A stretch of DNA of 64,000 nucleotides, taken from contig CAZFLR010000002.1 in assembly GCA_964519385.1 (NCBI GenBank), forward strand, positions 62,001 through 126,000, given 5' to 3'. The notes under the pieces are model-generated. The model was not told where the DNA came from and ran no database searches. It worked only from the letters and a program-made list of their open reading frames with translations. The position numbers and the translations under genes are program-made. This DNA is from SVFI01 sp964519385 (lineage in GTDB: Bacteria; Bacillota; Clostridia; Lachnospirales; Lachnospiraceae). Below are positions 1 through 8,814 of this stretch, in pieces (the stretch's first letter is position 1; each line of letters starts with the position of its first letter).

Positions 1-1816
1 GCTCTTCATCCACTCCTTTGTCCTCCTGTCCGTTGCCTGCTCCCTGCGTCTGAGCCGCCCTTTCTTTTCTGGCATTCATCTCTGAAATATAAGCCAGATC
101 CGCGCCTTCCTTGCCAAGCAGAAGATCCGCGGCAAGCATGGAGCTTGTCAGCAGCTCCTGATTCGGATTTGCAATTGCCATCGTCAGACCGTTTGCAATC
201 GCCATTGTCAAAAATGTAGAATTGATATACCCTCTTTCCGGCAGTCCGAACGATATATTGGATAGTCCGCAGACCGTTGCCAGTCCGAGACTCTTACAAT
301 AGCGAATGGTCTCAATCGTCTCAAGAGCCGCATTCGGATTGGCACCCACCGTTGCCACAAGACCATCCACAATGATATCTTCCTTCTTCATGCCAAGTTC
401 AAGCGCGCGTTCCATGATTTTGTGTATGATTTCTTTCTTTTCCTCCAAAGAACCCGGAAGTCCTTCATCGGAAAGCGGGAGCAGAATAAACATGGCACCA
501 TATTTTTTGGCAAGCGGCAAAAGCTTTTCAAACTTTTCTTTTTCATAAGAAATCGAGTTAATCAAAGCTCTTCCGGGATATCTGCGAAGTGCACTTTCCT
601 GCACCTCAACATAGGAAGAATCAATACAAAGCGGAAGCGTTGTCAGCATGGAAACCTCCTCCATTACCTGAAGAAGTGTCTCTTTTTCATCAATTCCGCT
701 CATTCCCATATTGATATCAAGAATCTGTGCTCCACCGTTCTCCTGCTGGGCCACAAACTGCTCAATCATTGAAAAATCACCGTTTCGTATCAATTCCTGA
801 AACTTTTTCTTTCCTGTCGGATTGATACGCTCACCTATCAGAATAAATTTATCATCCAGACCGAAACTGAGAGTCTTTCTCTCGCTTGCAAGATATCTCC
901 TGCCAACATGTTCTCCGGTTTTCTGTCCGTATATATTATATAAATCCTTCGTCTCCCGGACAAGTCCGGCGATATGTGCGGGCGTTGTTCCGCAGCAGCC
1001 TCCCAAAATCGAGGCACCTGCCTCGGCCAGAAGCTTCATCTGCGTGCCAAAGCTTTCTGCATCCATATCATATACTGTCTTTCCGTCTGCACCAAGCTTC
1101 GGAAGTCCGGCATTCGGCTTTGCGATTACAGGAACCTCCGCCACCTCATGCATACATCTGACTATCTGAGCCATAGCTTCCGGTCCCGTGGAACAGTTTA
1201 CTCCGACTGCGGATGCTCCTAGTGACTGCAATACCACCATCGCCGTCGCCGGATCCGTTCCAAACAAAGTTTTTCCATCCGCCTCAAAGGTCAGTGTCAC
1301 CATGACAGGCAAATCACAGGTTTCCTTCGCAGCAATCAGGGCTGCTCTTGCCTCCTGCAGGCTCATCATGGTCTCAATCACCAGCAAATCTGCCCCTGCA
1401 GATACCAGCGAGGTTATCTGCTCTTTGTATATGTCTATCAAATCCTCAAAGTCCATCGTCCCGACCGGCGCAAGCTGCTGACCCGTCATCGTGATATCTC
1501 CGGCTACCAGTACCTCTTTACCCGCAGCCTCTTTCGACAATGCCACCAGCTTATGATTGATTTCATCCAGCCTGTCTTCTATACCGTATTCTGCCAGTTT
1601 TATCCGGTTAGCCGTAAAAGTCGGCGCATATAAAATATTGGTTCCCGCCTCGACAAAGGCTCTCTGCAGCTCAAGCAGTGCCTCAGGATGCTCCAGAATC
1701 CACATTTCCGGGCATTCTCCGGGACTCAGTCCCTTTGACTGCAGATTGGAGCCTGTCGCTCCATCGAGATAAATATACTTATTTTCGCAAAAAGTTATAA
1801 ATTCATTTTTATTCAT
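1..1816 (-). CDS. metH: Cobalamin-dependent methionine synthase (partial, C-terminus beyond window)
   Basis: Transfers a methyl group from methyltetrahydrofolate to homocysteine through cobalamin. The first 605 codons are present; the C-terminus lies off the left edge. Residues 1 to about 300 form the homocysteine methyltransferase barrel: the N-terminal DGATGSNLQ and the later zinc site GGCCGT are visible. From about 320 a pterin-binding domain follows (LIGERINPTGKKKF, ILDINMG, CIDSS). After about residue 570 the reading runs into a polar Gln/Gly/Glu linker, which in this family leads to the cap and B12-binding domains, so those should be just outside the window. The ATG at 1816 has the Shine-Dalgarno GAAAGG. 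It lies 35 bases after rluD and is probably the last gene of the aroB-lspA-rluD string. A B12-independent role cannot be excluded without the missing end. Confidence 0.9.
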   Translation of the reverse strand, partial: MNKNEFITFCENKYIYLDGATGSNLQSKGLSPGECPEMWILEHPEALLELQRAFVEAGTNILYAPTFTANRIKLAEYGIEDRLDEINHKLVALSKEAAGKEVLVAGDITMTGQQLAPVGTMDFEDLIDIYKEQITSLVSAGADLLVIETMMSLQEARAALIAAKETCDLPVMVTLTFEADGKTLFGTDPATAMVVLQSLGASAVGVNCSTGPEAMAQIVRCMHEVAEVPVIAKPNAGLPKLGADGKTVYDMDAESFGTQMKLLAEAGASILGGCCGTTPAHIAGLVRETKDLYNIYGQKTGEHVGRRYLASERKTLSFGLDDKFILIGERINPTGKKKFQELIRNGDFSMIEQFVAQQENGGAQILDINMGMSGIDEKETLLQVMEEVSMLTTLPLCIDSSYVEVQESALRRYPGRALINSISYEKEKFEKLLPLAKKYGAMFILLPLSDEGLPGSLEEKKEIIHKIMERALELGMKKEDIIVDGLVATVGANPNAALETIETIRYCKSLGLATVCGLSNISFGLPERGYINSTFLTMAIANGLTMAIANPNQELLTSSMLAADLLLGKEGADLAYISEMNARKERAAQTQGAGNGQEDKGVDEE

Positions 1817-1851
1817 CCATTTACCTTTCGGGCTTCTTCCCTTAGTTCTGC

Positions 1852-2769
1852 CTATAAAATCTCAAGCAGATGCTGAAAATAATCCGGAAGCTGAGCCGTT
1901 GTTTCAATATATTCGCCGGTTGTGGGATGTACAAATCCCAGAATCATGGCATGAAGGCATTGTCCCTGACAACGATACTTACTTTTTCCTCTTCCGTAAA
2001 CCTCATCACCGAGAAGCGGATGTCCTTTGAATGCCATGTGAACACGAATCTGATGTGTGCGTCCGGTTTCCAGACGACACTCAATATAAGTGTGCTCCTT
2101 AAATCTTTCAAGCACCTTATAGTGCGTTACCGCCTCTTTTCCATCCGGTGTTATCGCCATCTTCTTTCTGTCTTTCTTATCGCGTCCGATCGGCGCGCAG
2201 ACCGTTCCTTCATCCTCCCCGATAACTCCGCACACAATCGCCCGGTATCTCCTGCATATACTGTGCTCCTTGAGCTGCTGTGCAATTGCATTATGCGCAA
2301 AGTCATTTTTACATATCAATATGGAGCCGGTCGTATCCATGTCTATTCTGTGTACGATACCCGGTCTTAAAACACCGTTTATGCCTGAGAGATTCTCCTT
2401 ACAGTGAAACATAACCGCATTGACAAGCGTTCCCGTGTAATGCCCGGCAGCCGGATGTACCACCATGCCCTTTGGCTTATCCACCACAAGAACGTCCTCG
2501 TCCTCATATAAAACCGTCAGCGGAATATCCTCAGGTAAAATATCCGGCTCAACTGCAGGCGGAACAAAAAACTCAACCCGGTCACCGTCTTTGACTCTGT
2601 AATTTGCCTTGACAGTTTTGCCGTTTACAGATACATTTCCGTCTTTTAAAAGCTTTTGAAGGAAGGATCTCGATAGCGTATCCATACTCCGTGCCAGGAG
2701 CTTATCAATCCTCTCCTCCTCTGCATCGGCTGATATATCAATAACTATTTTTTCTTCTTTCCCGTTCAT
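1852..2769 (-). CDS. rluD: RluD-family 23S rRNA pseudouridine synthase
   Basis: Isomerises specific uridines of large-subunit rRNA to pseudouridine. The 305 residues have an N-terminal S4 RNA-binding domain (about 15 to 75, with RIDKLLARS) and a RsuA/RluA catalytic domain. The catalytic aspartate is in HRIDMDTTG, where most family members read HRLDKDTSG. The RTHQIRVHMAFKGHPLLGD block follows near residue 240. Length is normal for RluD. ATG with SD GAGGG, 11 bases after lspA, an arrangement common in Bacillota (lspA-rluD). The family is certain; the exact target uridines are inferred from RluD and could differ. Confidence 0.92.
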   Translation of the reverse strand: MNGKEEKIVIDISADAEEERIDKLLARSMDTLSRSFLQKLLKDGNVSVNGKTVKANYRVKDGDRVEFFVPPAVEPDILPEDIPLTVLYEDEDVLVVDKPKGMVVHPAAGHYTGTLVNAVMFHCKENLSGINGVLRPGIVHRIDMDTTGSILICKNDFAHNAIAQQLKEHSICRRYRAIVCGVIGEDEGTVCAPIGRDKKDRKKMAITPDGKEAVTHYKVLERFKEHTYIECRLETGRTHQIRVHMAFKGHPLLGDEVYGRGKSKYRCQGQCLHAMILGFVHPTTGEYIETTAQLPDYFQHLLEIL

Positions 2770-2780
2770 ATGCCCTCTGC

Positions 2781-3335
2781 CTATTTCACACCGCGATACG
2801 TGTTCTTTTTCTGAATACTCAGAGAAATAAATGTCAAATCTTCTTCTTTACAGAAAAACAGAATAAACACAGCAAAAAGTACAGTTCCGACCGACACAAA
2901 AATATCCGCCACATTAAAAATCGGGAAATCTATCAGACTGAAATAGAAAAAGTCAATCACATAATCAAATCTGAGCCTGTCTAACATATTTCCGATACCG
3001 CCGGCTGCAATCATCACAAGAAACACATGCCACGGTCTGTATTTGCGGGAAACCGGAGCTTTAATAAGCACGAAAATAATCGCTGTCAGCATAACCACCG
3101 CTGCAAAGACAAAAAAGACCTTCCCATTCTGAAGCATTCCAAACGCTGCCCCTCTGTTTTCGAGATATCTCAGTTCAAATACATCCTGAATAATCGAAAC
3201 TGCCGGCTGCTCCTTCAGTTTGCTGACCGCCAAATATTTCGTCACCTGATCTGCAAGAACCAAAATGGAAAACGCCACAAAATCCATCAAAAGCTGTATT
3301 ATTTTTTTCTTACCGGAAGCAGTCTTTTTACTCAT
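2781..3335 (-). CDS. lspA: Lipoprotein signal peptidase (signal peptidase II)
   Basis: Membrane aspartyl protease that cleaves signal peptides from diacylglyceryl-modified prolipoproteins. The 184 residues contain four hydrophobic segments and the family signatures NRGAAFGM (near residue 60), GGIGNMLDRL with the first catalytic Asp, and FNVADIF with the second. The C-terminal tail after the last membrane segment is polar and lysine-rich. The gene overlaps the end of aroB by 8 bases, so the two are translationally coupled; SD GAGGAAAAAT precedes the ATG. A likely client in this window is the lipobox-containing D-Ala-D-Ala carboxypeptidase at 7816-8814. Confidence 0.95.
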   Translation of the reverse strand: MSKKTASGKKKIIQLLMDFVAFSILVLADQVTKYLAVSKLKEQPAVSIIQDVFELRYLENRGAAFGMLQNGKVFFVFAAVVMLTAIIFVLIKAPVSRKYRPWHVFLVMIAAGGIGNMLDRLRFDYVIDFFYFSLIDFPIFNVADIFVSVGTVLFAVFILFFCKEEDLTFISLSIQKKNTYRGVK

Positions 3336-4452
3336 ATTTTTCCTCGTCGCTCACATAAATTTCATTGATACCCATGATCAGTTCTTCTTCTGTCACGGTC
3401 GTATCGATAAAGGCCTTACCTATTTTTTTCAACAGAATAAACTTGATTTTTCCGTCTTCCATCTTCTTATCGCTTTTCGTCAGCTCCACAATTTCCTCCG
3501 GACGGATATCCTCCACTGTAATCGGAAGATTGAACGGAACAAACATATCTCTGATTTCATAATACTCATCAAAGGTGAGAAGCTGCCTCTTATACGCGAT
3601 AAAAGATGCTGCCACCATACCAAGTGCCACACATTCGCCGTGAAGCAGTTCAAAGCCCTTCGCCTTTTCAATCGCGTGGCCAATCGTATGTCCGAAGTTG
3701 AGAAGTGCCCTGTCTCCCGTCTCGGCCCAGTCCTTCTCCACAACAAGGCGTTTGATATTACAGCAGTTATATACCATAAGACGGATCACTTCCGGATCCT
3801 TTTCATAAACCTCGTAGAGATTGTTGATAATCCATCCGTAAAACATACCATCCTTAATCAGGGCTGATTTCAAGACCTCTGCCATCCCTGCATAAAACTG
3901 TCTCTCAGGGAGTGTGGAAAGTGTATTTAAGTTCATATAAACCAGCTTCGGCATATAAAACGCGCCTACCATGTTTTTATACTGTGAAAAATCAACTCCT
4001 GTTTTTCCTCCGATACTGCTGTCAACCTGCGCAAGCAGAGTCGTCGGAATCTGCACATACGAAATGCCCCTGAGATAGGTCGCAGCCGTAAATCCGGTCA
4101 AATCTCCCACGACACCTCCTCCGAGTGCCACAAGCATATCCTTTCTCTCAAAATGATTCTCAATAAGAAATGCATACAGCTTCTGTACCACCTCAAGATT
4201 CTTGCTTTCTTCTCCTGCCGGGAAAGAATATATCATACAGGTGTTACATACTTTTTCAAGCTCTTTTTTTACCAACGCTGCATAAAGCGGCTCCACATTG
4301 GAATCCGTAACAATACAAATCTTCGCCGGTGACAGTTCATACTCCTGAAAGGCTTCTGAAAGAGCATCAAAATTTTCTTCAAATAAAATCGGATAGCAAA
4401 ATTTCTTGTCTTTGCTGACCGGCATCACATAACTTTCTAATTCGGTAATCAA
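3328..4452 (-). CDS. aroB: 3-dehydroquinate synthase
   Basis: Second step of the shikimate pathway: converts DAHP to 3-dehydroquinate using NAD and a divalent metal. The 374-residue protein shows the NAD-binding block ALGGGVVGDLTGF, the YVQIPTTLLAQVDSSIGGK stretch, and the metal-binding histidines in NFGHTIGHAIE and ELLHGECVALGM. The start is a TTG at 4452 with a strong SD (AAGGAGG, seven to eight bases upstream); no ATG lies close to the conserved N-terminus. A hairpin with a U-tract ends only 24 bases upstream, so aroB is the first gene after a terminator and heads aroB-lspA-rluD-metH. No other shikimate gene is in the window. Confidence 0.95.
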   Translation of the reverse strand: MITELESYVMPVSKDKKFCYPILFEENFDALSEAFQEYELSPAKICIVTDSNVEPLYAALVKKELEKVCNTCMIYSFPAGEESKNLEVVQKLYAFLIENHFERKDMLVALGGGVVGDLTGFTAATYLRGISYVQIPTTLLAQVDSSIGGKTGVDFSQYKNMVGAFYMPKLVYMNLNTLSTLPERQFYAGMAEVLKSALIKDGMFYGWIINNLYEVYEKDPEVIRLMVYNCCNIKRLVVEKDWAETGDRALLNFGHTIGHAIEKAKGFELLHGECVALGMVAASFIAYKRQLLTFDEYYEIRDMFVPFNLPITVEDIRPEEIVELTKSDKKMEDGKIKFILLKKIGKAFIDTTVTEEELIMGINEIYVSDEEKYE

Positions 4453-4476
4453 TCTGTTTCCTCCTTATGACTGAAC

Positions 4477-4506
4477 AAAACTTCCTGCCCAAGGACAGGA
4501 AGTTTT
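4477..4506 (-). terminator. Rho-independent terminator between sepF and aroB
   Basis: An 11-bp perfect stem (CTTCCTG core extended by A:T pairs) encloses an 8-base loop and is followed on the minus strand by TTTTGTT. It lies 43 bases after the sepF stop and only 24 bases before the aroB TTG, so it either ends the sepF transcript or attenuates read-through into aroB. Confidence 0.75.
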
Positions 4507-4548
4507 GCAGATATCTTATATATGTTCTTTTAACCACTCATCTGCGAC

Positions 4549-5058
4549 TTATATTTCAGAATTAATGGACGGAACATCAAAGGATCCGGCCAGAATATCT
4601 TGAAAATCGCCCGAAATATCAACACTTGCCGGAGTAATGATAAAGATATAATGTGAAATCTTCTGTAAGTTACCGGCAATCGCAAAACATGAACCTGATG
4701 TAAAATCAATAATTCTCTGCGCTACATCCACATCCAGTCCTTCAAGATTGAGAACTACGGTTCTGTTTGCAAGCAAGGTCTCTGTAATCTCTCTTGCATC
4801 CTCTACTGTTGTTGGTTTAATTACGCAAACTTCCATTCCACTCACCCCTCTTTTCGGCTGTTGTTTCATAGGTGTTACTTTTGGTGACGGCTTCGCCTTC
4901 GGAAGCTCGTCCTCGTATTCTTCTTCATCCTGTCTGGTGAATACTTTCTTCTTAGGTCTTTCTTCTACATATTCTTCATCTGTATCATATTCATCATCAT
5001 ATTCGTCATATTCATCCGGATTTAATTTCATTGAACTGATTAACTTATCTAATACCAT
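4549..5058 (-). CDS. sepF: Cell division protein SepF
   Basis: Cytoplasmic FtsZ-binding protein that forms rings at the septum and anchors FtsZ to the membrane. The 169 residues start with a short amphipathic segment (MVLDKLISSM), continue with a very acidic Asp/Glu/Tyr-rich linker (about 13 to 75), and end with the SepF core (about 80 to 155), recognisable by VVLNLEGLDVDVAQRIIDF and the glycine-rich turn FTSGSCFAI. SD AAGGAGAAATATC before the ATG. It lies 11 bases after yggS, the usual yggS-sepF pairing in Bacillota. Ten further sense codons follow the stop in frame (see findings). Confidence 0.95.
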   Translation of the reverse strand: MVLDKLISSMKLNPDEYDEYDDEYDTDEEYVEERPKKKVFTRQDEEEYEDELPKAKPSPKVTPMKQQPKRGVSGMEVCVIKPTTVEDAREITETLLANRTVVLNLEGLDVDVAQRIIDFTSGSCFAIAGNLQKISHYIFIITPASVDISGDFQDILAGSFDVPSINSEI

Positions 5059-5069
5059 GATATTTCTCC

Positions 5070-5777
5070 TTACACATTATCCTTTTTCTGACTGTAATCT
5101 CTCTCTCCGAAAATATATGTACCGACTCTGACATAAGTAGCACCTTCCTCTACCGCAACGCAGTAATCGCCGCTCATACCCATGGAGAGAAAATCCATAG
5201 CTACATTATCAATGTTTTTACGCATTATGTCAACAGATAATTGTTTTAATTTTTGGAAATACTGTCGATTTTCCTCTGCATTTTCAACATACGGAGCAAT
5301 TGTCATCAGTCCCTTTACGCGGATACCCGGCAATTTTGAAACAGCCTCCACCAGCTCTTCGGTCTCCTCTGTCTTAAGCCCGAATTTCGATTCCTCCTGT
5401 GCCACATTCACCTCAATGAGAATTTGCACCGTCACCTGTTTTTTTACCGCTTCTCTGCTGATTTCCTCCGCAAGTCGCAAGGAATCCACGCTATGAATCA
5501 GATAGACCTTATCCACAATATACTTTACCTTGTTGCGCTGTAAATGCCCAATCATATGCCAGCGTATATCCTTTGGCAATGCCTCATATTTTTCTACTAA
5601 TTCCTGTACCTTGTTTTCTCCGAAATCCCTGCATCCGTGCTCATACAACTCCTCAATCATGCTCATCGGCTTCGTCTTACTCACCGCAATCAGCCTTACA
5701 TCTTCTTTTGCTCTTCCTACACGGCTGCATGCTTCGGCTATTTCTTTTTCCACATCATCATAATTTTCTCTTAACAT
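5070..5777 (-). CDS. yggS: YggS/PLPBP family pyridoxal phosphate homeostasis protein
   Basis: A PLP-binding single-domain protein that buffers free PLP and affects vitamin B6 and amino acid balance; no enzyme activity is known for the family. The 235 residues fold as an alanine-racemase-type barrel. The PLP lysine is in LIAVSKTKP near residue 34, followed by FGENKVQEL, WHMIGHLQRNK, and the phosphate-binding end LSMGMSGDY. Length is normal. SD AGAGGAAG lies before the ATG. Placed between the HlyD-like gene and sepF. Confidence 0.94.
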   Translation of the reverse strand: MLRENYDDVEKEIAEACSRVGRAKEDVRLIAVSKTKPMSMIEELYEHGCRDFGENKVQELVEKYEALPKDIRWHMIGHLQRNKVKYIVDKVYLIHSVDSLRLAEEISREAVKKQVTVQILIEVNVAQEESKFGLKTEETEELVEAVSKLPGIRVKGLMTIAPYVENAEENRQYFQKLKQLSVDIMRKNIDNVAMDFLSMGMSGDYCVAVEEGATYVRVGTYIFGERDYSQKKDNV

Positions 5778-5791
5778 ACTTCTTCCTCTTT

Positions 5792-7192
5792 TTATTCATA
5801 GATAAAATCATCTGCATTTACGGTAGATGCATCCAGTACAATATAGTCGTACTCCGACAGACCATAAGTCGTGTTTGATTTCACAACAGAATACTCCTCA
5901 TTGGAATACAATATCGTTATCGATGTAAAATCCGCATAACCCTTGTTGATATTATATACACCAATCAATGTTCCCACCTTACTAATCTGCATTTTCTGTG
6001 AAGAATCCGTTTGGCAGATGTAATCGCCTATCTTAAAATTGCTCGTATCCACATAGTAATATTCTTCGTCCGCATAATAAATTTTTGCCTCTATATTTTT
6101 GGTGATAAGCTCGCCATCTTCATTATAGCTTTCACGCAAAAACTTACCTGTCGTTCCGCCTTCCGTTGAATCCTGACGATACGAAATCGGTATCAGAAAA
6201 AATTCCTGCTGCGCAATCGCACTGTTTGGAACCTTTAGCCCCTTTTCCTGCTGATAAAGAATCTCCAGGTCAATATATCTGTCCGTGGCAAAGGTAATCA
6301 TGGAATTGGTAAAATCCAGTTTCAGGTATGTTCCGTCCGCATTATCAAGAACGTTGACCTTCGCCCATGAGGTATACTGATTTTTCAAAAACTTAACCTC
6401 TACATATTCCTCCTCAAGCAGTTCATTTGCCCGCTCTTTCTCCATCGGAATTACAATGGACCAGTTCTCGGATTTCAGAATTTTATATGCATTATCCTGC
6501 GGGCTTGCAAGCTGATTGGCTTCAAGCTGAATCTGTTCTTTTTTCTCATCCCCGAACATTCCCTTGTTGACTGCTTCAGGCTCCAAAGCCTCATAGCCGT
6601 CTATCCCGTACACGACAACTCCGCTGGTCGGCGCATACTGGAAGGATACGTTGTCTGCAGACTTTCCGAGAAGGGAATTGATGTTGCTGAGCATATTATA
6701 ATTGGACAGCTTCAGTGCCATTCCGTCCACCTGTCCCTTAAAATCATAAACCTTTGAAAACTCCTTTGAAGAAAAAGCATTTTGAAAATGGATGATATTA
6801 TTTTTTATATCATTCAAATCTCTGTCTGAAAAAAGGATTTCCTCATCACTCGCCTCCATCATCTCCGCAATTTTTCCGGAGCTGTCCAGCGTATAAATCA
6901 AATCGCCACATGCAACATGCTCGGACTCTCTGGCAAAGAAATTGATATATCCGGTTCCGCTCACCTGATAAACCGTTTCATCCCGTAGAGCAATTCCTTC
7001 GTATACATTCGGAACACTGAGCGAGCCCTCTACAACCTCATATCCGACAATATGTTTGGTATTAAAATACATGATTACACAGATAATCATATAGACAAGA
7101 ATCACTGCAAACACTATGATACCCGGATTCATGTGAATTTTTCCGGCTCTGTATTCTGATATATTGGTAATTTTGTTGTTTCTTCCCGCCAC
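5792..7192 (-). CDS. HlyD-like membrane-anchored adaptor of unknown partner
   Basis: 466 residues. A basic cytoplasmic start (MAGRNNKI) is followed by one membrane helix at about 25 to 45 (IIVFAVILVYMIICVIMYF), then a large extracellular part. The region after the helix (RDETVYQVSGTGYINFFARE) resembles the biotinyl-lipoyl-like half-hairpin of HlyD/membrane-fusion adaptors, and beta-rich segments follow. Unlike typical adaptors there is no long coiled-coil hairpin, and no ABC or MFS exporter is nearby. The start is a GTG at 7192 with SD GAGGAGATTGAA. A terminator-like hairpin ends 15 bases upstream. Being next to yggS-sepF hints at envelope or division work, but that is inference from position only. 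Confidence 0.75.
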   Translation of the reverse strand: MAGRNNKITNISEYRAGKIHMNPGIIVFAVILVYMIICVIMYFNTKHIVGYEVVEGSLSVPNVYEGIALRDETVYQVSGTGYINFFARESEHVACGDLIYTLDSSGKIAEMMEASDEEILFSDRDLNDIKNNIIHFQNAFSSKEFSKVYDFKGQVDGMALKLSNYNMLSNINSLLGKSADNVSFQYAPTSGVVVYGIDGYEALEPEAVNKGMFGDEKKEQIQLEANQLASPQDNAYKILKSENWSIVIPMEKERANELLEEEYVEVKFLKNQYTSWAKVNVLDNADGTYLKLDFTNSMITFATDRYIDLEILYQQEKGLKVPNSAIAQQEFFLIPISYRQDSTEGGTTGKFLRESYNEDGELITKNIEAKIYYADEEYYYVDTSNFKIGDYICQTDSSQKMQISKVGTLIGVYNINKGYADFTSITILYSNEEYSVVKSNTTYGLSEYDYIVLDASTVNADDFIYE

Positions 7193-7207
7193 TTCAATCT
7201 CCTCAAG

Positions 7208-7234
7208 AAAAAGCCCCGGACATGGATCCGAGGC
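7208..7234 (-). terminator. Terminator-like hairpin between the P-loop gene and the HlyD-like gene
   Basis: On the minus strand GCCTCGGA pairs with TCCGGGGC around a 6-base loop, followed by five U residues. It follows the stop of the 7253-7672 gene by 18 bases and ends 15 bases before the GTG of the HlyD-like gene. Confidence 0.65.
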
Positions 7235-7252
7235 CTGATATTCATTCTTACT

Positions 7253-7672
7253 TTATAAAGATACGATAACCTTCTCTTTCAACGCCTCCGGCAGTTCTTC
7301 CGCATTTACTCCAACGCTGAGCACGAAGTCAATACCAAAATTCTCGCCGAGTTTCTCAAGCTTGTCAACAACCGGTGTCATATCCTTACCGTCTAAATAT
7401 GAAATACTTAAGAAGTTATCCAGGAACATCATCTGTAAGTCATGATCCTGTGAAATGATTCCGCAGAGGAATCCGATAAATTCTTCACTGGTTGTAACCA
7501 TATAATCAGATACGTCAATTAATCTGACTTTATTATTCAGTTCATACATATGCTTGGTATTCTTATCAATGTATACGATATTACCGGTAGCATCCAGTAC
7601 CTGTGAGTTTACCTTATCCAAGAGATGTTTTGTTTTTCCTTTACCCTTATTACCGACAATTAACTGAACCAT
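7253..7672 (-). CDS. Small P-loop protein of unknown function
   Basis: 139 residues with a Walker A motif right at the N-terminus (GNKGKGKT, residues 7 to 14) and a hydrophobic strand ending in Asp (MMFLDN, near 85) that could serve as Walker B. Length is well below full P-loop ATPases such as PilT or RecA, so this is a minimal or partial nucleotide-binding fold. No membrane segment, no signal peptide. Strong SD (GGAGGGCTTACAT) before the ATG, and a good own promoter 80 to 110 bases upstream, so it starts a transcript. A terminator follows it. Automatic annotation might call it twitching-motility-like; I see no pilus gene nearby to support that. Confidence 0.8.
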   Translation of the reverse strand: MVQLIVGNKGKGKTKHLLDKVNSQVLDATGNIVYIDKNTKHMYELNNKVRLIDVSDYMVTTSEEFIGFLCGIISQDHDLQMMFLDNFLSISYLDGKDMTPVVDKLEKLGENFGIDFVLSVGVNAEELPEALKEKVIVSL

Positions 7673-7752
7673 ATGTAAGCCCTCCTATTGATATGTGTCA
7701 TTTCGGAAATTTGTGCAAATTGTTGTTTCTACGCCACCATCCGATATTGATT

Positions 7753-7781
7753 ATTATAAATTATATCCTAATAAAAAACAA
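7753..7781 (-). promoter_or_regulatory. Sigma-A type promoter for the P-loop gene
   Basis: On the minus strand TTGTTT (7781-7776) and TATAAT (7758-7753) are separated by 17 bases in an AT-rich gap. The next gene downstream is the P-loop protein, with an untranslated leader of about 75 bases. Confidence 0.65.
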
Positions 7782-7815
7782 CCATTTTCCACTTTTTTTA
7801 TACATCTGTGCCAAA

Positions 7816-8814
7816 TTAAATTTGTTTAAGGAGCTCTGCCATTTCCTGATATAAATATTGTCTCTCGCTGCAGTTTAAAATTACGGAGACATACGGATTT
7901 CCCGAAGAATCCTTTGAGAGAAGCACAAGACAGTTTCTTGCCGCTGTCGTCGTTCCCGTTTTTCCGCCGATTACAGTGATGCCCTCAGGCGATGTATAAT
8001 CGCCGCGCAAAAACAGATTGGTGGTCGTACAGGAATACTCTTTCGCATTGCCCTCCGCGTCGTGATAAATCGTCTCATACATATCCTGGTTAATAATCTG
8101 CGTAAATTCCGGATACTTCATGGCTTCCTGAAAAATCAGATAGATATCATATGCGCATGAATAATGTCCGTCCACGGTGAGACCATGCGGATTTTTAAAC
8201 TCGGAATTCGTGGCTCCAAGCGACTTTGCCTCAGCATTCATCATTTCACAGAACGCTTCCTCACTGCCGGCAATATTCTCAGCAATCATAATTGCAACAT
8301 CATTTGCCGACTGCATCAAGAGTGCATGCAAAGCCTGATCAAGGGTCATTGTATCCCCCGGCTCCAGACCGAGCAGAGTTGCACCGCTTTCATTAATCTT
8401 AACATTCTCCGAAGCAGTGAGTGTCATATCAAGCTCCGCATTTTTCAGCGCGACAAGTGCCGTGAGCACCTTTGTCAGACTGGCAGGAGCAAGCTGGAGA
8501 TTCTCGTCCTTTGCATATATAATGCGATTTTCATTGATATCGCACAGTACACCCGACAACGCCTGAGAAAGATCCACTGCGTTGGAAGAAACCGTGTTTT
8601 CATCCCTTAGGCATAATCCGGCAGCAAATGCAGATGCCTTTTTCTCATCACCGGAAGCAAGACCGCTCTTTTCAAAACGGTACGCACTTACATTCCCCTC
8701 CGAATCGTATTCCATCGGAAGTCCGCTCCCTCCGCAGCCTGTCAGAAGCAGGCAGGAAAGCACAAAAATTGCAATTCGTATGTATGTATTACTTGTACAT
8801 CTCACGCCACTCAA
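7816..8814 (-). CDS. D-alanyl-D-alanine carboxypeptidase lipoprotein (PBP5/S11 family)
   Basis: Trims the terminal D-Ala from peptidoglycan stem peptides outside the membrane. The N-terminus has a lipoprotein signal with lipobox LLTGC (Cys27 of this reading). All three active-site motifs are present: SLTK (Ser112, Lys115), SAN (169 to 171) and KTG (285 to 287). The 332-residue length lacks most of the C-terminal PBP5 beta domain. The start is not certain: TTG at 8814 has AGAGGAG only three bases away, while GTG at 8805 gives twelve bases. It overlaps the end of mgsA by about 26 bases. It closes the wall and division-site cluster. Confidence 0.9.
   Translation of the reverse strand: MSGVRCTSNTYIRIAIFVLSCLLLTGCGGSGLPMEYDSEGNVSAYRFEKSGLASGDEKKASAFAAGLCLRDENTVSSNAVDLSQALSGVLCDINENRIIYAKDENLQLAPASLTKVLTALVALKNAELDMTLTASENVKINESGATLLGLEPGDTMTLDQALHALLMQSANDVAIMIAENIAGSEEAFCEMMNAEAKSLGATNSEFKNPHGLTVDGHYSCAYDIYLIFQEAMKYPEFTQIINQDMYETIYHDAEGNAKEYSCTTTNLFLRGDYTSPEGITVIGGKTGTTTAARNCLVLLSKDSSGNPYVSVILNCSERQYLYQEMAELLKQI

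Noticed and set aside
4748..5131. Plus-strand open frame opposite sepF
   Set aside because: Serine-rich translation that mirrors the acidic repeats of sepF; no SD and no family features.
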